This document shows positions 1 through 7,175 of a DNA stretch of 11,323 nt, one piece after another; the stretch's first letter is position 1; each line of letters starts with the position of its first letter. Under the pieces are notes generated by a model, which was given only the letters and a program-made list of their open reading frames with translations, searched no databases and was not told the DNA's origin. The stretch comes from an uncultured delta proteobacterium (GTDB lineage: Bacteria; Myxococcota_A; Polyangia; Polyangiales; Polyangiaceae): positions 1-11,323 of the forward strand of contig CAITLX010000173.1 in assembly GCA_903893335.1 (NCBI GenBank). The letters are read 5' to 3'. The translations under genes and the position numbers were made by a program.

Positions 1-1470
1 AGGCGCGAGCGCGCGCAGCCGCTCGACCATGCGGACCAGAGCCTCGGTCTCGCGCGAGCAGTAGGCGAGGAGCGCCTCGCGCAGGCCGGCTCGCTCGTCG
101 GCGGGCAGCGTGGCGTCGAACATCAGGCGCTGAAGCTCGCTCGACGCGACGCCCCCCTCTGCGATCGAGAGGTCGCCGTAGCCGAGGCCGGCGACGAGCG
201 CGGGCAGCACGATCTTCAGGCCGAAGTGGCCGCCGAACGCTGGGTCGTAGACGTGCTGGCGGACGATGGGCAACAGGTCGACGAGGCGGGTGACGGCGCC
301 GAGCAGCGCCGCGGCGTGCTCGGGCGCCGCCGCGGCGAGCATCTCGAGGCAGCCCTGCTCGAACGGGGAGTAGTACGCGACCACCGTCTCGGCCGACGCG
401 AGCACCGGGGCGAGCGCCGCTGCGCAGCCGGGGCGCGGGTCGCCGGGGCCAGTCGCGAGCCACGCGTGGTGCTCGACCGTGCCGTCGGCGCGTGCGAGGT
501 GGACGCTCCACTGCACGGGGACGTTCTGGTACGGGTGGCAGCCGTTCCACGCCGGGATGCCGAGCGCGACCGTCTCGAAGTCGAGGTAGGCGACCGGCGC
601 TCGCAGCGCGTCGAGCGCGGCGCCGAGCGTCGGCTCGACGACGAGCGCGCCCGACTGCACGGCGCGCCGCTGCCGCTCCTGCACGGCGGTGAGCTCGAGC
701 CCCGCGGGCAGGTCGTAGAGCGTCTCGTACCCGTCGGAGAGGAGCTGCGCGAGGCGCGGCGCCCGGATGGAATGAAGCGTCGAGACGTGGTGCTCGGGGA
801 GCGCGGGCCGACAGCGCGCCACGAAGGGGCAAGGGTAGGGCGCGTCGCAGTGCGCTCCGGCCTCGACCTCGGGCAGGGGGCCGCGCAGCATCGCGAGCTG
901 ACGGCGCGCCTCGCGCGGCACGTCGCCGACGAGCGCCTCGACGTCGTCGGTGACGTCGGCGCGGTGGAAGAGGTTCGAGAGGTCGGGGAAGGTGCACCGT
1001 GCGTCGAGGTGCATCAGCTCGACCCGATCGACGGCGAGCCCCGCGCTGCGCAGGACGTGGGTCTGCACGGCGGCGTCGGGCAGGTGCTCCGGCTTGACGC
1101 GCACGGTCGACTTCACCTCGGTCAGCGTGGCGCGGCCGCCGCCGCGCAGCGAGAGGATGTCGACGGCGACGAAGATGTCGTCCTCGAAGAACGCCGCCTC
1201 GTAGAGCACGCGCGCGCCGTCGTCGAGCGCCCGCCTCGTCTGCGCGACGCGCTCGCGGGGACGGGTGTACGGAGCGTCGATGAGCACCCCTCCGGGGACG
1301 TGATCTCGCGCTGCCTCGCCCACGCGCGTGCCGGCGTCGAACGTCGCCTGAAGCTCCGGCCCCACGGCGAGCTCGGGCGCGCCCGGCTCGTGGGTCTGCC
1401 ACCAGAGGCGCTTGTGGCACTGGAGCCCGGTGACGAACTTCGACTTGGAGAGACGCGGATGGCTGGGCAC
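1..1470 (-). CDS. DUF2779-family putative nuclease (PD-(D/E)XK + DEDD-like exonuclease), 3' end cut by window edge
   Basis: The minus strand is open from position 1641 to the left edge. Read from the GTG at 1470 it gives 490 residues in the window. The N-terminus has the family hallmark GLQCHKRLWW (Cys18). A PD-(D/E)XK nuclease core follows: Asp104 in VAVDILS, and Glu118 and Lys120 in TEVKSTV. Cys208, Cys214 and Cys220 (HC-x5-PC-x5-RC) could join Cys18 to hold an iron-sulphur cluster, as in Cas4/AddB-type nucleases. The C-terminal half starts with YLDFET (Asp297, Glu299), then QNVPVQWSVH, VDLLPIV (Asp398) and YCSRETEALV, which resemble a DEDD exonuclease fold. The usual YCxxDT is YCSRET here, with Glu474 for Asp. 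The start was chosen because G/C at third positions falls sharply upstream of about 1500 and GTG 1470 is the first usable start. It has only a weak GAG as ribosome site. ATG 1641 is the alternative. The stop should lie a few codons beyond the edge, since this motif usually sits near the C-terminus. Nuclease activity and substrate are inferred. The gene is divergent from the recCBD operon. Confidence 0.9.
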   Translation of the reverse strand, partial: MPSHPRLSKSKFVTGLQCHKRLWWQTHEPGAPELAVGPELQATFDAGTRVGEAARDHVPGGVLIDAPYTRPRERVAQTRRALDDGARVLYEAAFFEDDIFVAVDILSLRGGGRATLTEVKSTVRVKPEHLPDAAVQTHVLRSAGLAVDRVELMHLDARCTFPDLSNLFHRADVTDDVEALVGDVPREARRQLAMLRGPLPEVEAGAHCDAPYPCPFVARCRPALPEHHVSTLHSIRAPRLAQLLSDGYETLYDLPAGLELTAVQERQRRAVQSGALVVEPTLGAALDALRAPVAYLDFETVALGIPAWNGCHPYQNVPVQWSVHLARADGTVEHHAWLATGPGDPRPGCAAALAPVLASAETVVAYYSPFEQGCLEMLAAAAPEHAAALLGAVTRLVDLLPIVRQHVYDPAFGGHFGLKIVLPALVAGLGYGDLSIAEGGVASSELQRLMFDATLPADERAGLREALLAYCSRETEALVRMVERLRALAP

Positions 1471-1722
1471 CCCGATCTCGTACCGGAAGGCGCGGCCGGG
1501 CGCACGGCAGGTAGGACGAAGTACGTCCCAGTGTGAGCGTCGATCGCTGGCTCCCAGAGCTGCGTCGGGGTAGCTGGGGAAGATGCGGACGTCGTTTCGC
1601 GTAGCAGCGTACTGCCCCCGCAACCCGAGGCCGAGCCCCATGCCCCCGCAGGCCACTCCGACCGTCTCTCTGCCGCCATCCCTGGCGGCCTCGCCGCAGC
1701 GCTCCGCGCTGGAGGTGGAGGC
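1471..1722. promoter_or_regulatory. Divergent intergenic region
   Basis: These 252 bases separate the divergent DUF2779 gene and the small gene at 1723. G+C drops to about 65-67 percent (39 and 40 of 60 in the two lines 1501-1620), and no frame keeps the strong G/C third-position bias of the neighbouring genes. Both promoters should lie here, but I cannot point to a convincing -35/-10 pair. Short inverted repeats are visible: GGACG-AAGTA-CGTCC at 1514-1528 (44 bases upstream of the DUF2779 start), GCCGCC-N6-GGCGGC at 1672-1689, and AGCGC-TCC-GCGCT at 1698-1710, which abuts the ribosome binding site of the next gene. Short palindromes are common by chance in such GC-rich DNA, so an operator or hairpin role is only a suggestion. 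Confidence 0.5.
1711..1720 (+). promoter_or_regulatory. Strong ribosome binding site of the small gene
   Basis: GGAGGTGGAG contains a full GGAGG (1711-1715) seven bases before the GTG at 1723, and a second GGAG nearer to it. This is the best Shine-Dalgarno sequence in the window. It fixes the start of the small gene, because the same frame stays open back to 1537 without another ATG or GTG. Confidence 0.7.
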
Positions 1723-1971
1723 GTGACCGCCCACGGAGAGCAGGCCCGCGGCGAGCGGGTCGTCGCCGCCGAGCTGCACGCTGGCCGCAGGCGCGTGCGG
1801 GGGAGCCCGAGCGCGCGCAGGCCCGACCTCGCCGAGATCGCGAGGCACGCCGACGGCGAGACGTTCCAGTTCGACGGCGCGACCTACGTCCGCGAGGGCA
1901 ACGAGGCGACGCGCGTCTGGGGCCTCGAGTTCTTCGACGCGACCACCGACGCAAACGCGCAAAAGCCGTAG
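1723..1971 (+). CDS. Small hypothetical protein (82 aa)
   Basis: I do not recognise this protein. It begins at GTG 1723 behind a strong GGAGG site and ends at TAG 1969-1971. By hand count only 4 of its 82 codons end in A or T, whereas 19 of the 62 codons of the same open frame upstream (1537-1722) do; this supports both coding and the chosen start. The first half is rich in Arg, Ala and Gly and is probably disordered or basic. The second half looks folded, with FQFDGATYVREGNE and WGLEFFDA, and it ends in a polar tail. No signal peptide, membrane segment or cysteine is visible. It lies 25 bases upstream of the NERD-helicase gene on the same strand, so it may be the first gene of the recCBD operon. 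It could be a small partner or regulator, or an unrelated small protein; the sequence does not decide. Confidence 0.65.
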   Translation: MTAHGEQARGERVVAAELHAGRRRVRGSPSARRPDLAEIARHADGETFQFDGATYVREGNEATRVWGLEFFDATTDANAQKP

Positions 1972-1981
1972 CGCCGCAGGG

Positions 1982-1987
1982 TAGTAT
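1982..1987 (+). promoter_or_regulatory. Possible -10 element just before the NERD-helicase start
   Basis: TAGTAT (4 of 6 matches to TATAAT) is an AT-rich hexamer in an otherwise GC-rich stretch, followed by a C-run and the ATG at 1997. Transcription starting about 6-8 bases downstream would begin almost at the ATG, giving a leaderless or nearly leaderless message. The only Shine-Dalgarno-like sequence, CAGGG at 1977-1981, is 15 bases from the ATG, which is too far to be convincing. I see no recognisable -35 hexamer at the expected spacing (1959-1964 reads GCAAAA). Confidence 0.3.
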
Positions 1988-1996
1988 CGCCCCCCC

Positions 1997-3649
1997 ATGC
2001 CCCCCACCGGCCTCTTCCCGCGCCTCGCGCCGCGCTCGACCTCCAGCGCGGCCGAGAAGAAGCTCTGGCGCGCGCTCGTCAAGCACCTGCCCGAGGGGTG
2101 GACGGCGTGGCACTCGATGCGCGTGCGCGCGCCGCGCGGCCGCGACGGCGAGGCCGATTTCGTGTTCGCGGTGCCGGGGCGCGGGGCGTTCGTGCTCGAG
2201 GTGAAGGGGGGCCAGGTCGAGGTGCGCGACGGGCGCTGGCTGCAAGACGGCCGCGAGCTGCACGCGTCGCCGCGCGACCAGGCGTTCGAGTACATCACGG
2301 TGCTCAAGCGCCAGATCGCCGACCGTCACCCGTTGCTCGCGCAGCCCTTCATCGCCGTGGCCACCGCGTTCCCCGACACCGAGTGGGACACGCCGCCGAC
2401 CAACGGCGACCTCGTCGGCACCGTGCTCGGCGAGCAGGACCTCGCCTTTCTGCGCGACGCGCTCCTCGCCCTCGCCGATCGGCTGTTCAACGCCCGGCCC
2501 CCGCCCGAGGGCCCGTGGATCGAGGCGCTGCACGAGCTCTGGGGCGAGTCGTGGGTGCCCGAGCTCTCGCTCGGCTCGCGCACCCGCCTCTCCGAGGCGC
2601 GTCGGGTCGAGCTCGACGCGACGCAGATCGAGTCGATCCACGCCGTCGACGCGAACCTCCGCATGTTCGTCTCGGGGCCTCCGGGCACGGGCAAGACGCT
2701 GCTCGCCGTCGAGGTCGCGCGCAGGTGGGCATCGCGTGGGCGCAAGCCCGTGCTGCTCTGCTTCACGCGCGCGCTCGCCGCCGACTTGCGCGCCGGGGGG
2801 CACGACGCGTGGACGGCTCGCGAGCTCGCTGCCGAGGTGCTCGCGCGCGCCGGCGTGGTGCTCGAGGGGGGCGCACCCTCTACCGATTGGTCGGCCCAGA
2901 CGTGGCACGACGTGCCGCAGCGCGCGCTCGAGGCCCTGCCGCGCTCGCCCCTCGCGTACGACGCGGTGGTGGTCGACGAGGCGCAGGACTTCGCGGCCGA
3001 CGACTGGGCCTTCGTGCGCGCGATCGCGGGCGCGGGGCCGCTCTGGGCGTTCGGCGACGAGGGGCAGGGGTTCTGGGCCGATCGGCGCGAGGTCCCGGCC
3101 GACGTGCGCCCCTTCGTCTACACGCTCGGCACGCGCTACCGCTGTCCGGCGGCGCTCGCCGCGTTCGCCGATCGCTACCGCACGGGCACCGCGCCGGCGG
3201 CCGCCGCGGCGCCCTTCGACGAGCTTCGCGTCGTGGTCGCGCCCGCCGACGGGCTCGCCGAGGCGTGCGGGCGCGAGATCGCGGCGCTCACCCGTGGCGG
3301 CGTGCGCGCCGATCAGATCGCCCTGCTCTCGCTCGCGGGGCAGACGAAGACGACGCTCGGCGCCGCGGCTCGCATCGGCGAGCTCGCCGCGGTGCGCGCC
3401 GACGACCCGGCGGCGGCCGAGAGCCTCGTGACGGAGACGTTCCTGCGCTTCAAGGGGCTCGAGCGCCCCTGGGTGCTGGTCACCGAGCTCGGACTCGCGA
3501 GCACCAGCTACGACGTGCGCATGCACATCGCGCTGACCCGCGCGACGGTGGGTTGCATCGTCGTGGCGACGGCCGACGAGGTCGCGAGCGATCCGCGCCT
3601 GGCGGCCCTCGTGCGCTCGGACGAGCCGCGGAGCCCGGCCGAGCGATGA
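1997..3649 (+). CDS. NERD nuclease-domain / superfamily 1 (UvrD-like) DNA helicase
   Basis: This 550-residue protein fuses a nuclease-related domain to an SF1 helicase. The NERD domain (about residues 15-130) shows the PD-(D/E)XK-like set Glu20 (AAEKKLW), Asp54 (GEADFVF) and Glu68-Val-Lys70 followed by GG. The helicase core follows: Gln-type entry LDATQ, Walker A GPPGTGKT at 227-234, LLCFTRA, Walker B VVDEAQD (Asp327-Glu328), GDEGQGFW as motif III, TRYRC as motif IV, FKGLE (485-489) as motif V and ALTRA (512-516) as motif VI. All motifs look intact, so ATP-driven DNA unwinding or translocation is likely. Nuclease activity is plausible, since the E-x-K pair is present. The ATG at 1997 lacks a good ribosome site. 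The TGA at 3647-3649 overlaps the recC ATG by four bases (ATGA), coupling it to recC. NERD-helicase fusions are known, mostly with undefined roles in DNA repair or defence. The substrate and any contact with RecBCD are inference. Confidence 0.9.
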   Translation: MPPTGLFPRLAPRSTSSAAEKKLWRALVKHLPEGWTAWHSMRVRAPRGRDGEADFVFAVPGRGAFVLEVKGGQVEVRDGRWLQDGRELHASPRDQAFEYITVLKRQIADRHPLLAQPFIAVATAFPDTEWDTPPTNGDLVGTVLGEQDLAFLRDALLALADRLFNARPPPEGPWIEALHELWGESWVPELSLGSRTRLSEARRVELDATQIESIHAVDANLRMFVSGPPGTGKTLLAVEVARRWASRGRKPVLLCFTRALAADLRAGGHDAWTARELAAEVLARAGVVLEGGAPSTDWSAQTWHDVPQRALEALPRSPLAYDAVVVDEAQDFAADDWAFVRAIAGAGPLWAFGDEGQGFWADRREVPADVRPFVYTLGTRYRCPAALAAFADRYRTGTAPAAAAAPFDELRVVVAPADGLAEACGREIAALTRGGVRADQIALLSLAGQTKTTLGAAARIGELAAVRADDPAAAESLVTETFLRFKGLERPWVLVTELGLASTSYDVRMHIALTRATVGCIVVATADEVASDPRLAALVRSDEPRSPAER

Positions 3650-6600
3650 CCCTGTACGTCCACAGGAGCCAGCGCTCCGAGGGGCTGGTCGCCTCGCTCG
3701 CGGCGTTCGTGGGCGAGCGCGCCGAGGGTGACCCCTTCGCGCCGCTGCCCATCATGGTCGGCAGCCGCGGCATGGAGCGCTGGCTGCGCCACGAGCTCGC
3801 CACGCGCCTCGGCAGCGCGGCGGTGCTCGCGTTCCCCATGCCGGGCTCGACGCTCGACGCGGCGGCGCGCTGGCTGCTCGAAGGCGACGCCTCGGCAGCC
3901 TCGGGCGCGCGCTTCTGGGAGCGTGGGCCGGCGACGGCGCGCGACGGGTGGAGCGGCTCGCTGCTCGCGGCGCGGGTGATCGCGGCGCTGCGCGCGCGCC
4001 TCGGCGACGCAGGATTCGAGCGCGTGGCGAGCTACGTGCAGCGCGGTCCGGGGGGCGACGCCCCCGTGTCGTCGCGCGAGTTCGGCTTCGGGCGCGACGT
4101 CGCCTCCGTGGTCGAGCGGCTGCTGCACGACCGCCCGGCCATGGTGCGCGCGTGGCGCGCGGGTGAGCGCGTACCGCCCGAGCACGCGTGGATCGCGACC
4201 TTGCTCGCCGATCTGCACGCCTCGGCGCCCGAGCCCTCGCCCGCCGACCGCTTCGCGGCGCTCTCCACGCTCGCGCCGCGCGAGACCGGCCGCGCGCTCG
4301 CGGCGTTCGGCCTCTCGACCTTGCGCCCCGGCGACAAGGCGCGGCTCGCCGCGCTCGCGCGCCACCTCGACGTGCACGTCTTCGCGCTCGTGCCGTCGTC
4401 GGAGTGGTGGGCCGACCTGGCGGGGCGCCGCGAGCAGGTGCGCGCGCTCGCCGGCGAGCTGAGCCCGGCGGCCCGCTCCGAGCTGCTCGCGTCGTTCGAG
4501 CGCCAGAACGTGCTGCTCGCGACCGACGGCATCCCGAGCCGCGATCTCCAGATCTGGCTCGAGCAGAACGACTGCCGCGACGAGGACGTCTCCCCCGCGC
4601 CTGCTGCGACGCCGACGCTGCTCGGCGCGCTCCAGCGGTGGCTCGACGAGGCCGGCGACATGCCCGCGCGCGGCGCGTGGAGGCACCTGACCGAGCGCGC
4701 GTCGATCCAGGTCCACGCCAGCCACGGCCCGCTGCGCCAGTGCGAGGCGCTGCGCGACGAGCTTCTGCGTCGCTTCGCCGCCGACCCCACGCTCGAGCCG
4801 CGCGACGTCCTGGTCATGACGCCCGACGTCGCGACCTACGCGCCCCTGATCGCGGCGGTGTTCGGGAGGCGCGGCAACAGCGCAGGGGGCGTCGAGATCC
4901 CGCGCATCGAGGTGAGCATCGCCGACCTCGGGCTGCGCGCGAGCAACCCGGTGGCCGACGCGCTGCTGCGCGCGCTCGCGCTCGCCGACGACCGCGTGAC
5001 CTCGGCGCGCCTGCTCGAGGTGCTCGAGCTCGAGCCGGTGCGCGCGCGCTTCGGCCTGGGCGAGGACGAGGTGGCCGACGTGCGCGCCATGGTGAGCGAG
5101 TCGGGCATTCGCTGGGCGTGGAGCGCGGGCGATCGTCGGCGTCACGACCAGCCCGAGGTGGACCAGAACACCGTGCGCTTCGGGCTCGAGCGCCTCGCGC
5201 TCGGCGTGCTCATGCCCGATCGCGGCGGGCTGGCCGTCGTGCGCGGCGCCGAGGGGACTTCGTGGGCACCGGCCGTCCCGCTCCCGCTCGAGACGCGCGC
5301 GCGCGTCGCGCGCTTCGGGAGGCTCGCCGCTGCGTGCGCCGAGCTCGAAGGGGTGCGGGCGCGCGTCGCCGATCCGGCCACCGCCGCCGAGTGGCGCGAG
5401 CGGCTGCGCCAGCTCGTGGCCGACCTCACGCGCGTCTCGGACGAGCGCACCTGGCTGCGCGCCAGCGTGCACGACGCGATCGACGACCTGCTGCCCGACG
5501 GCGGCGAGCCGGAGCTGCGCTACGACCTCGGCGCGGTCAGCTCGCTGCTCGCCGGCGCGTTCGAGCTGCCGCAGCGCGGCGACCGCCCGCCGACCTCGGC
5601 GGTCACGGTGTGCGCGCTCGAGCCGATGCGCTCGGTGCCGTTCCGCGTCATCGCGCTGGTCGGCATGGACGACGCGGCCTTCCCGCGCGCCTCGCGCGAG
5701 CCCGCCTGGAGCCCGCTCTCGCGCGCTGCGTGGGACGAGTACGACCGCCGCACCGTCGATCGCCACATGTTCCTCGAGGCGCTGCTCTCGGCGCGCGACG
5801 CCCTGCTGGTCTACGGCACCGGCTTCGAGCCGACGCAGGTCAAGGAGGTGCCGCTCACGGTCGTGGCGACCGAGCTCGTCGAGCTGCTCGCGCACGCGCT
5901 CGACGTGGACGCCGCGACGCTCGTGACGCGGCACCCGCTGCAGCCCTGGAGCGCGCGCTCGTTCGAGCGCGACGCGCTGCGCCCCTTCGACCAGACGTGG
6001 GCCAACGTGGCCAGTGAGCTGGCCAGGCAGGGCGAGGGCCCGAAGCCGCTCGTCGGGCTCGCCGCGTCCTCGCTCGACGCTCGCTGGCCGGCCGACGCCA
6101 CGCCCGGCAGCACGCTCACCGCCGCCGAGCTCGTGCGCGCGTTGACCAAGCCGCAGCGCGAGCTGGTCGGCTACGGCCTGGGGCTCGACACGCGCGAGCA
6201 GGAGGCGGAGCTCTCCGAGCGCGAGCCGCTCGAGGCCGACGGTCTCGAGTCGTGGTCGCTGCGCAGCGCCGCGATGGCCGAGCCCGAGCTCGACGCCCCC
6301 GACGCCTTCACGCGCCTCGAGCAGCGCCTGCGGGGCGAGGGGGTGCTGCCCGCTCACGCCGCGGGTGCGAGCTTGCTGGCCGACGCGGTGGAGGCAGCGC
6401 GGCTCGTGCACGGTCGCGTCACGCGGCTCCCCGGCGGCGCGATGGCCGACCCGCCGACGTTCGCGTGCTCGGTGCGCTCCGAGGCCGAGGCGCGCGACCT
6501 CATCGTGACCGCGTCGGCGCCCCAGGTGCGCGAGGCCGACGACGGCCTCTGGCTCGTGTGGCAGACGGCGAGCGAGTCTCCGAACGGCAGGGCGCGGCTG

Positions 6601-7173
6601 CTCGCGTGGACGTCGCTGCTCGTCGCGACGCTCGACACCGAGCGCGGCGAGCGCGTGCGCGGCGCGGTCATCGTCGGCTGCGCCGACGGCGCCAAGGGGG
6701 ACTACGACGGCGTGGTCCACTTCGCGCGGCCGGTCGAGGCCCGGCGCAGCCTCGAGCGGCTGATCGAGGTGCGGCGCCTGGTGCGAAGCGGGCCGGTGTG
6801 GCTCTTCCCGATGCTCTCGGCGAAGCTCGGCGTGCCGCCGAAGAAGGAGGCCAGCGCCGCCGACCGCGTGCGCGACGCCGCGGAGGTCTGCTGGTGCAAG
6901 GAGGTGCCGGGCACCCCCTTCGCTGGTGACCTCGCCGACCGGTGGGTCTCCGACATGTTCGGGCACCTCGGCGTGGAGGATCTGGTCGCGCGCGCCGACG
7001 CGCTCGTCGCGCTCGCCGAGACCGTCTGGAGCGACGCGCTGGGCGAGGGGGTGGCCGGCCTGCCGGGCGCGCCGCCGAAGCCCGAGCGCAAGAAGGCAGC
7101 GGCTGCGCCCGCCGGGGCTACGAGCCCGGCTGCGGCGAAGAAGCCGCGGGCGACGAAGGGCAAGGGAGCGTGA
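3646..7173 (+). CDS. recC: RecBCD exodeoxyribonuclease V, gamma subunit RecC
   Basis: RecC is the scaffold of RecBCD. It splits the incoming duplex and, in E. coli, reads Chi on the 3' strand; it has helicase-like and nuclease-like folds that have lost catalysis. This 1175-residue protein is slightly longer than E. coli RecC (1122). Family signatures are GSRGMERWL (39-47), MPGSTLDAAARW, VMTPDVATYAP, PMRSVPFRVIALVGMDDAAFPR-type sequence beginning at Pro660, and a C-terminal nuclease-like domain without an obvious active site. From about residue 1135 it ends in a Lys/Ala/Pro-rich tail that I do not associate with RecC; the tail's codons use more A/T-ending forms (GCA, GCT, GGA) than the body. 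The start is the ATG inside the ATGA overlap with the helicase gene. It lacks a well-placed ribosome site (GGAG at 3630-3633 is 12 bases away), so translational coupling is likely. The frame is also open back to 2098, but that stretch lies over the helicase gene and reads as Arg/Ala-rich shadow. Confidence 0.95.
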   Translation: MTLYVHRSQRSEGLVASLAAFVGERAEGDPFAPLPIMVGSRGMERWLRHELATRLGSAAVLAFPMPGSTLDAAARWLLEGDASAASGARFWERGPATARDGWSGSLLAARVIAALRARLGDAGFERVASYVQRGPGGDAPVSSREFGFGRDVASVVERLLHDRPAMVRAWRAGERVPPEHAWIATLLADLHASAPEPSPADRFAALSTLAPRETGRALAAFGLSTLRPGDKARLAALARHLDVHVFALVPSSEWWADLAGRREQVRALAGELSPAARSELLASFERQNVLLATDGIPSRDLQIWLEQNDCRDEDVSPAPAATPTLLGALQRWLDEAGDMPARGAWRHLTERASIQVHASHGPLRQCEALRDELLRRFAADPTLEPRDVLVMTPDVATYAPLIAAVFGRRGNSAGGVEIPRIEVSIADLGLRASNPVADALLRALALADDRVTSARLLEVLELEPVRARFGLGEDEVADVRAMVSESGIRWAWSAGDRRRHDQPEVDQNTVRFGLERLALGVLMPDRGGLAVVRGAEGTSWAPAVPLPLETRARVARFGRLAAACAELEGVRARVADPATAAEWRERLRQLVADLTRVSDERTWLRASVHDAIDDLLPDGGEPELRYDLGAVSSLLAGAFELPQRGDRPPTSAVTVCALEPMRSVPFRVIALVGMDDAAFPRASREPAWSPLSRAAWDEYDRRTVDRHMFLEALLSARDALLVYGTGFEPTQVKEVPLTVVATELVELLAHALDVDAATLVTRHPLQPWSARSFERDALRPFDQTWANVASELARQGEGPKPLVGLAASSLDARWPADATPGSTLTAAELVRALTKPQRELVGYGLGLDTREQEAELSEREPLEADGLESWSLRSAAMAEPELDAPDAFTRLEQRLRGEGVLPAHAAGASLLADAVEAARLVHGRVTRLPGGAMADPPTFACSVRSEAEARDLIVTASAPQVREADDGLWLVWQTASESPNGRARLLAWTSLLVATLDTERGERVRGAVIVGCADGAKGDYDGVVHFARPVEARRSLERLIEVRRLVRSGPVWLFPMLSAKLGVPPKKEASAADRVRDAAEVCWCKEVPGTPFAGDLADRWVSDMFGHLGVEDLVARADALVALAETVWSDALGEGVAGLPGAPPKPERKKAAAAPAGATSPAAAKKPRATKGKGA
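7162..7168 (+). promoter_or_regulatory. Ribosome binding site deciding the recB start
   Basis: AAGGGAG lies within the last codons of recC. It is 7 bases before GTG 7176 but only 1 base before GTG 7170, which overlaps the recC stop (GTGA). The spacing favours GTG 7176 as the recB start, although re-initiation at 7170 would add only two residues. Confidence 0.55.
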
Positions 7174-7175
7174 GC

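Noticed and set aside
226..1536. 436-codon plus-strand open frame
   Set aside because: It is the exact codon-register mirror of the minus-strand DUF2779 gene, whose translation shows clear family motifs. The plus reading is Arg/Val/Glu-rich without motifs.
1471..1641. Longer DUF2779 start at ATG 1641
   Set aside because: Third positions there are much poorer in G/C than the gene body, and family proteins begin close to the LSKSxF segment. GTG 1470 fits better, but I cannot exclude the longer form.
1122..1679. 185-codon minus-strand frame
   Set aside because: It overlaps the true DUF2779 frame, and its translation is a Ser/Arg/Thr-rich shadow.
1672..1689. GC-rich hairpin as an intrinsic terminator
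   Set aside because: There is no T-run on either side and no gene ends here on either strand, so it does not look like a terminator.
1471..1996. SOS/LexA box upstream of the operon
   Set aside because: I looked for a GAAC-N4-GTTC or CTGT-N8-ACAG type site and saw none. SOS control is not supported by this sequence.
2098..3645. Upstream extension of the recC frame to an in-frame ATG at 2098
   Set aside because: It overlaps the whole NERD-helicase gene and reads as Arg/Ala-rich shadow. RecC homology starts at MTLYVHRSQ (3646), at the ATGA overlap.
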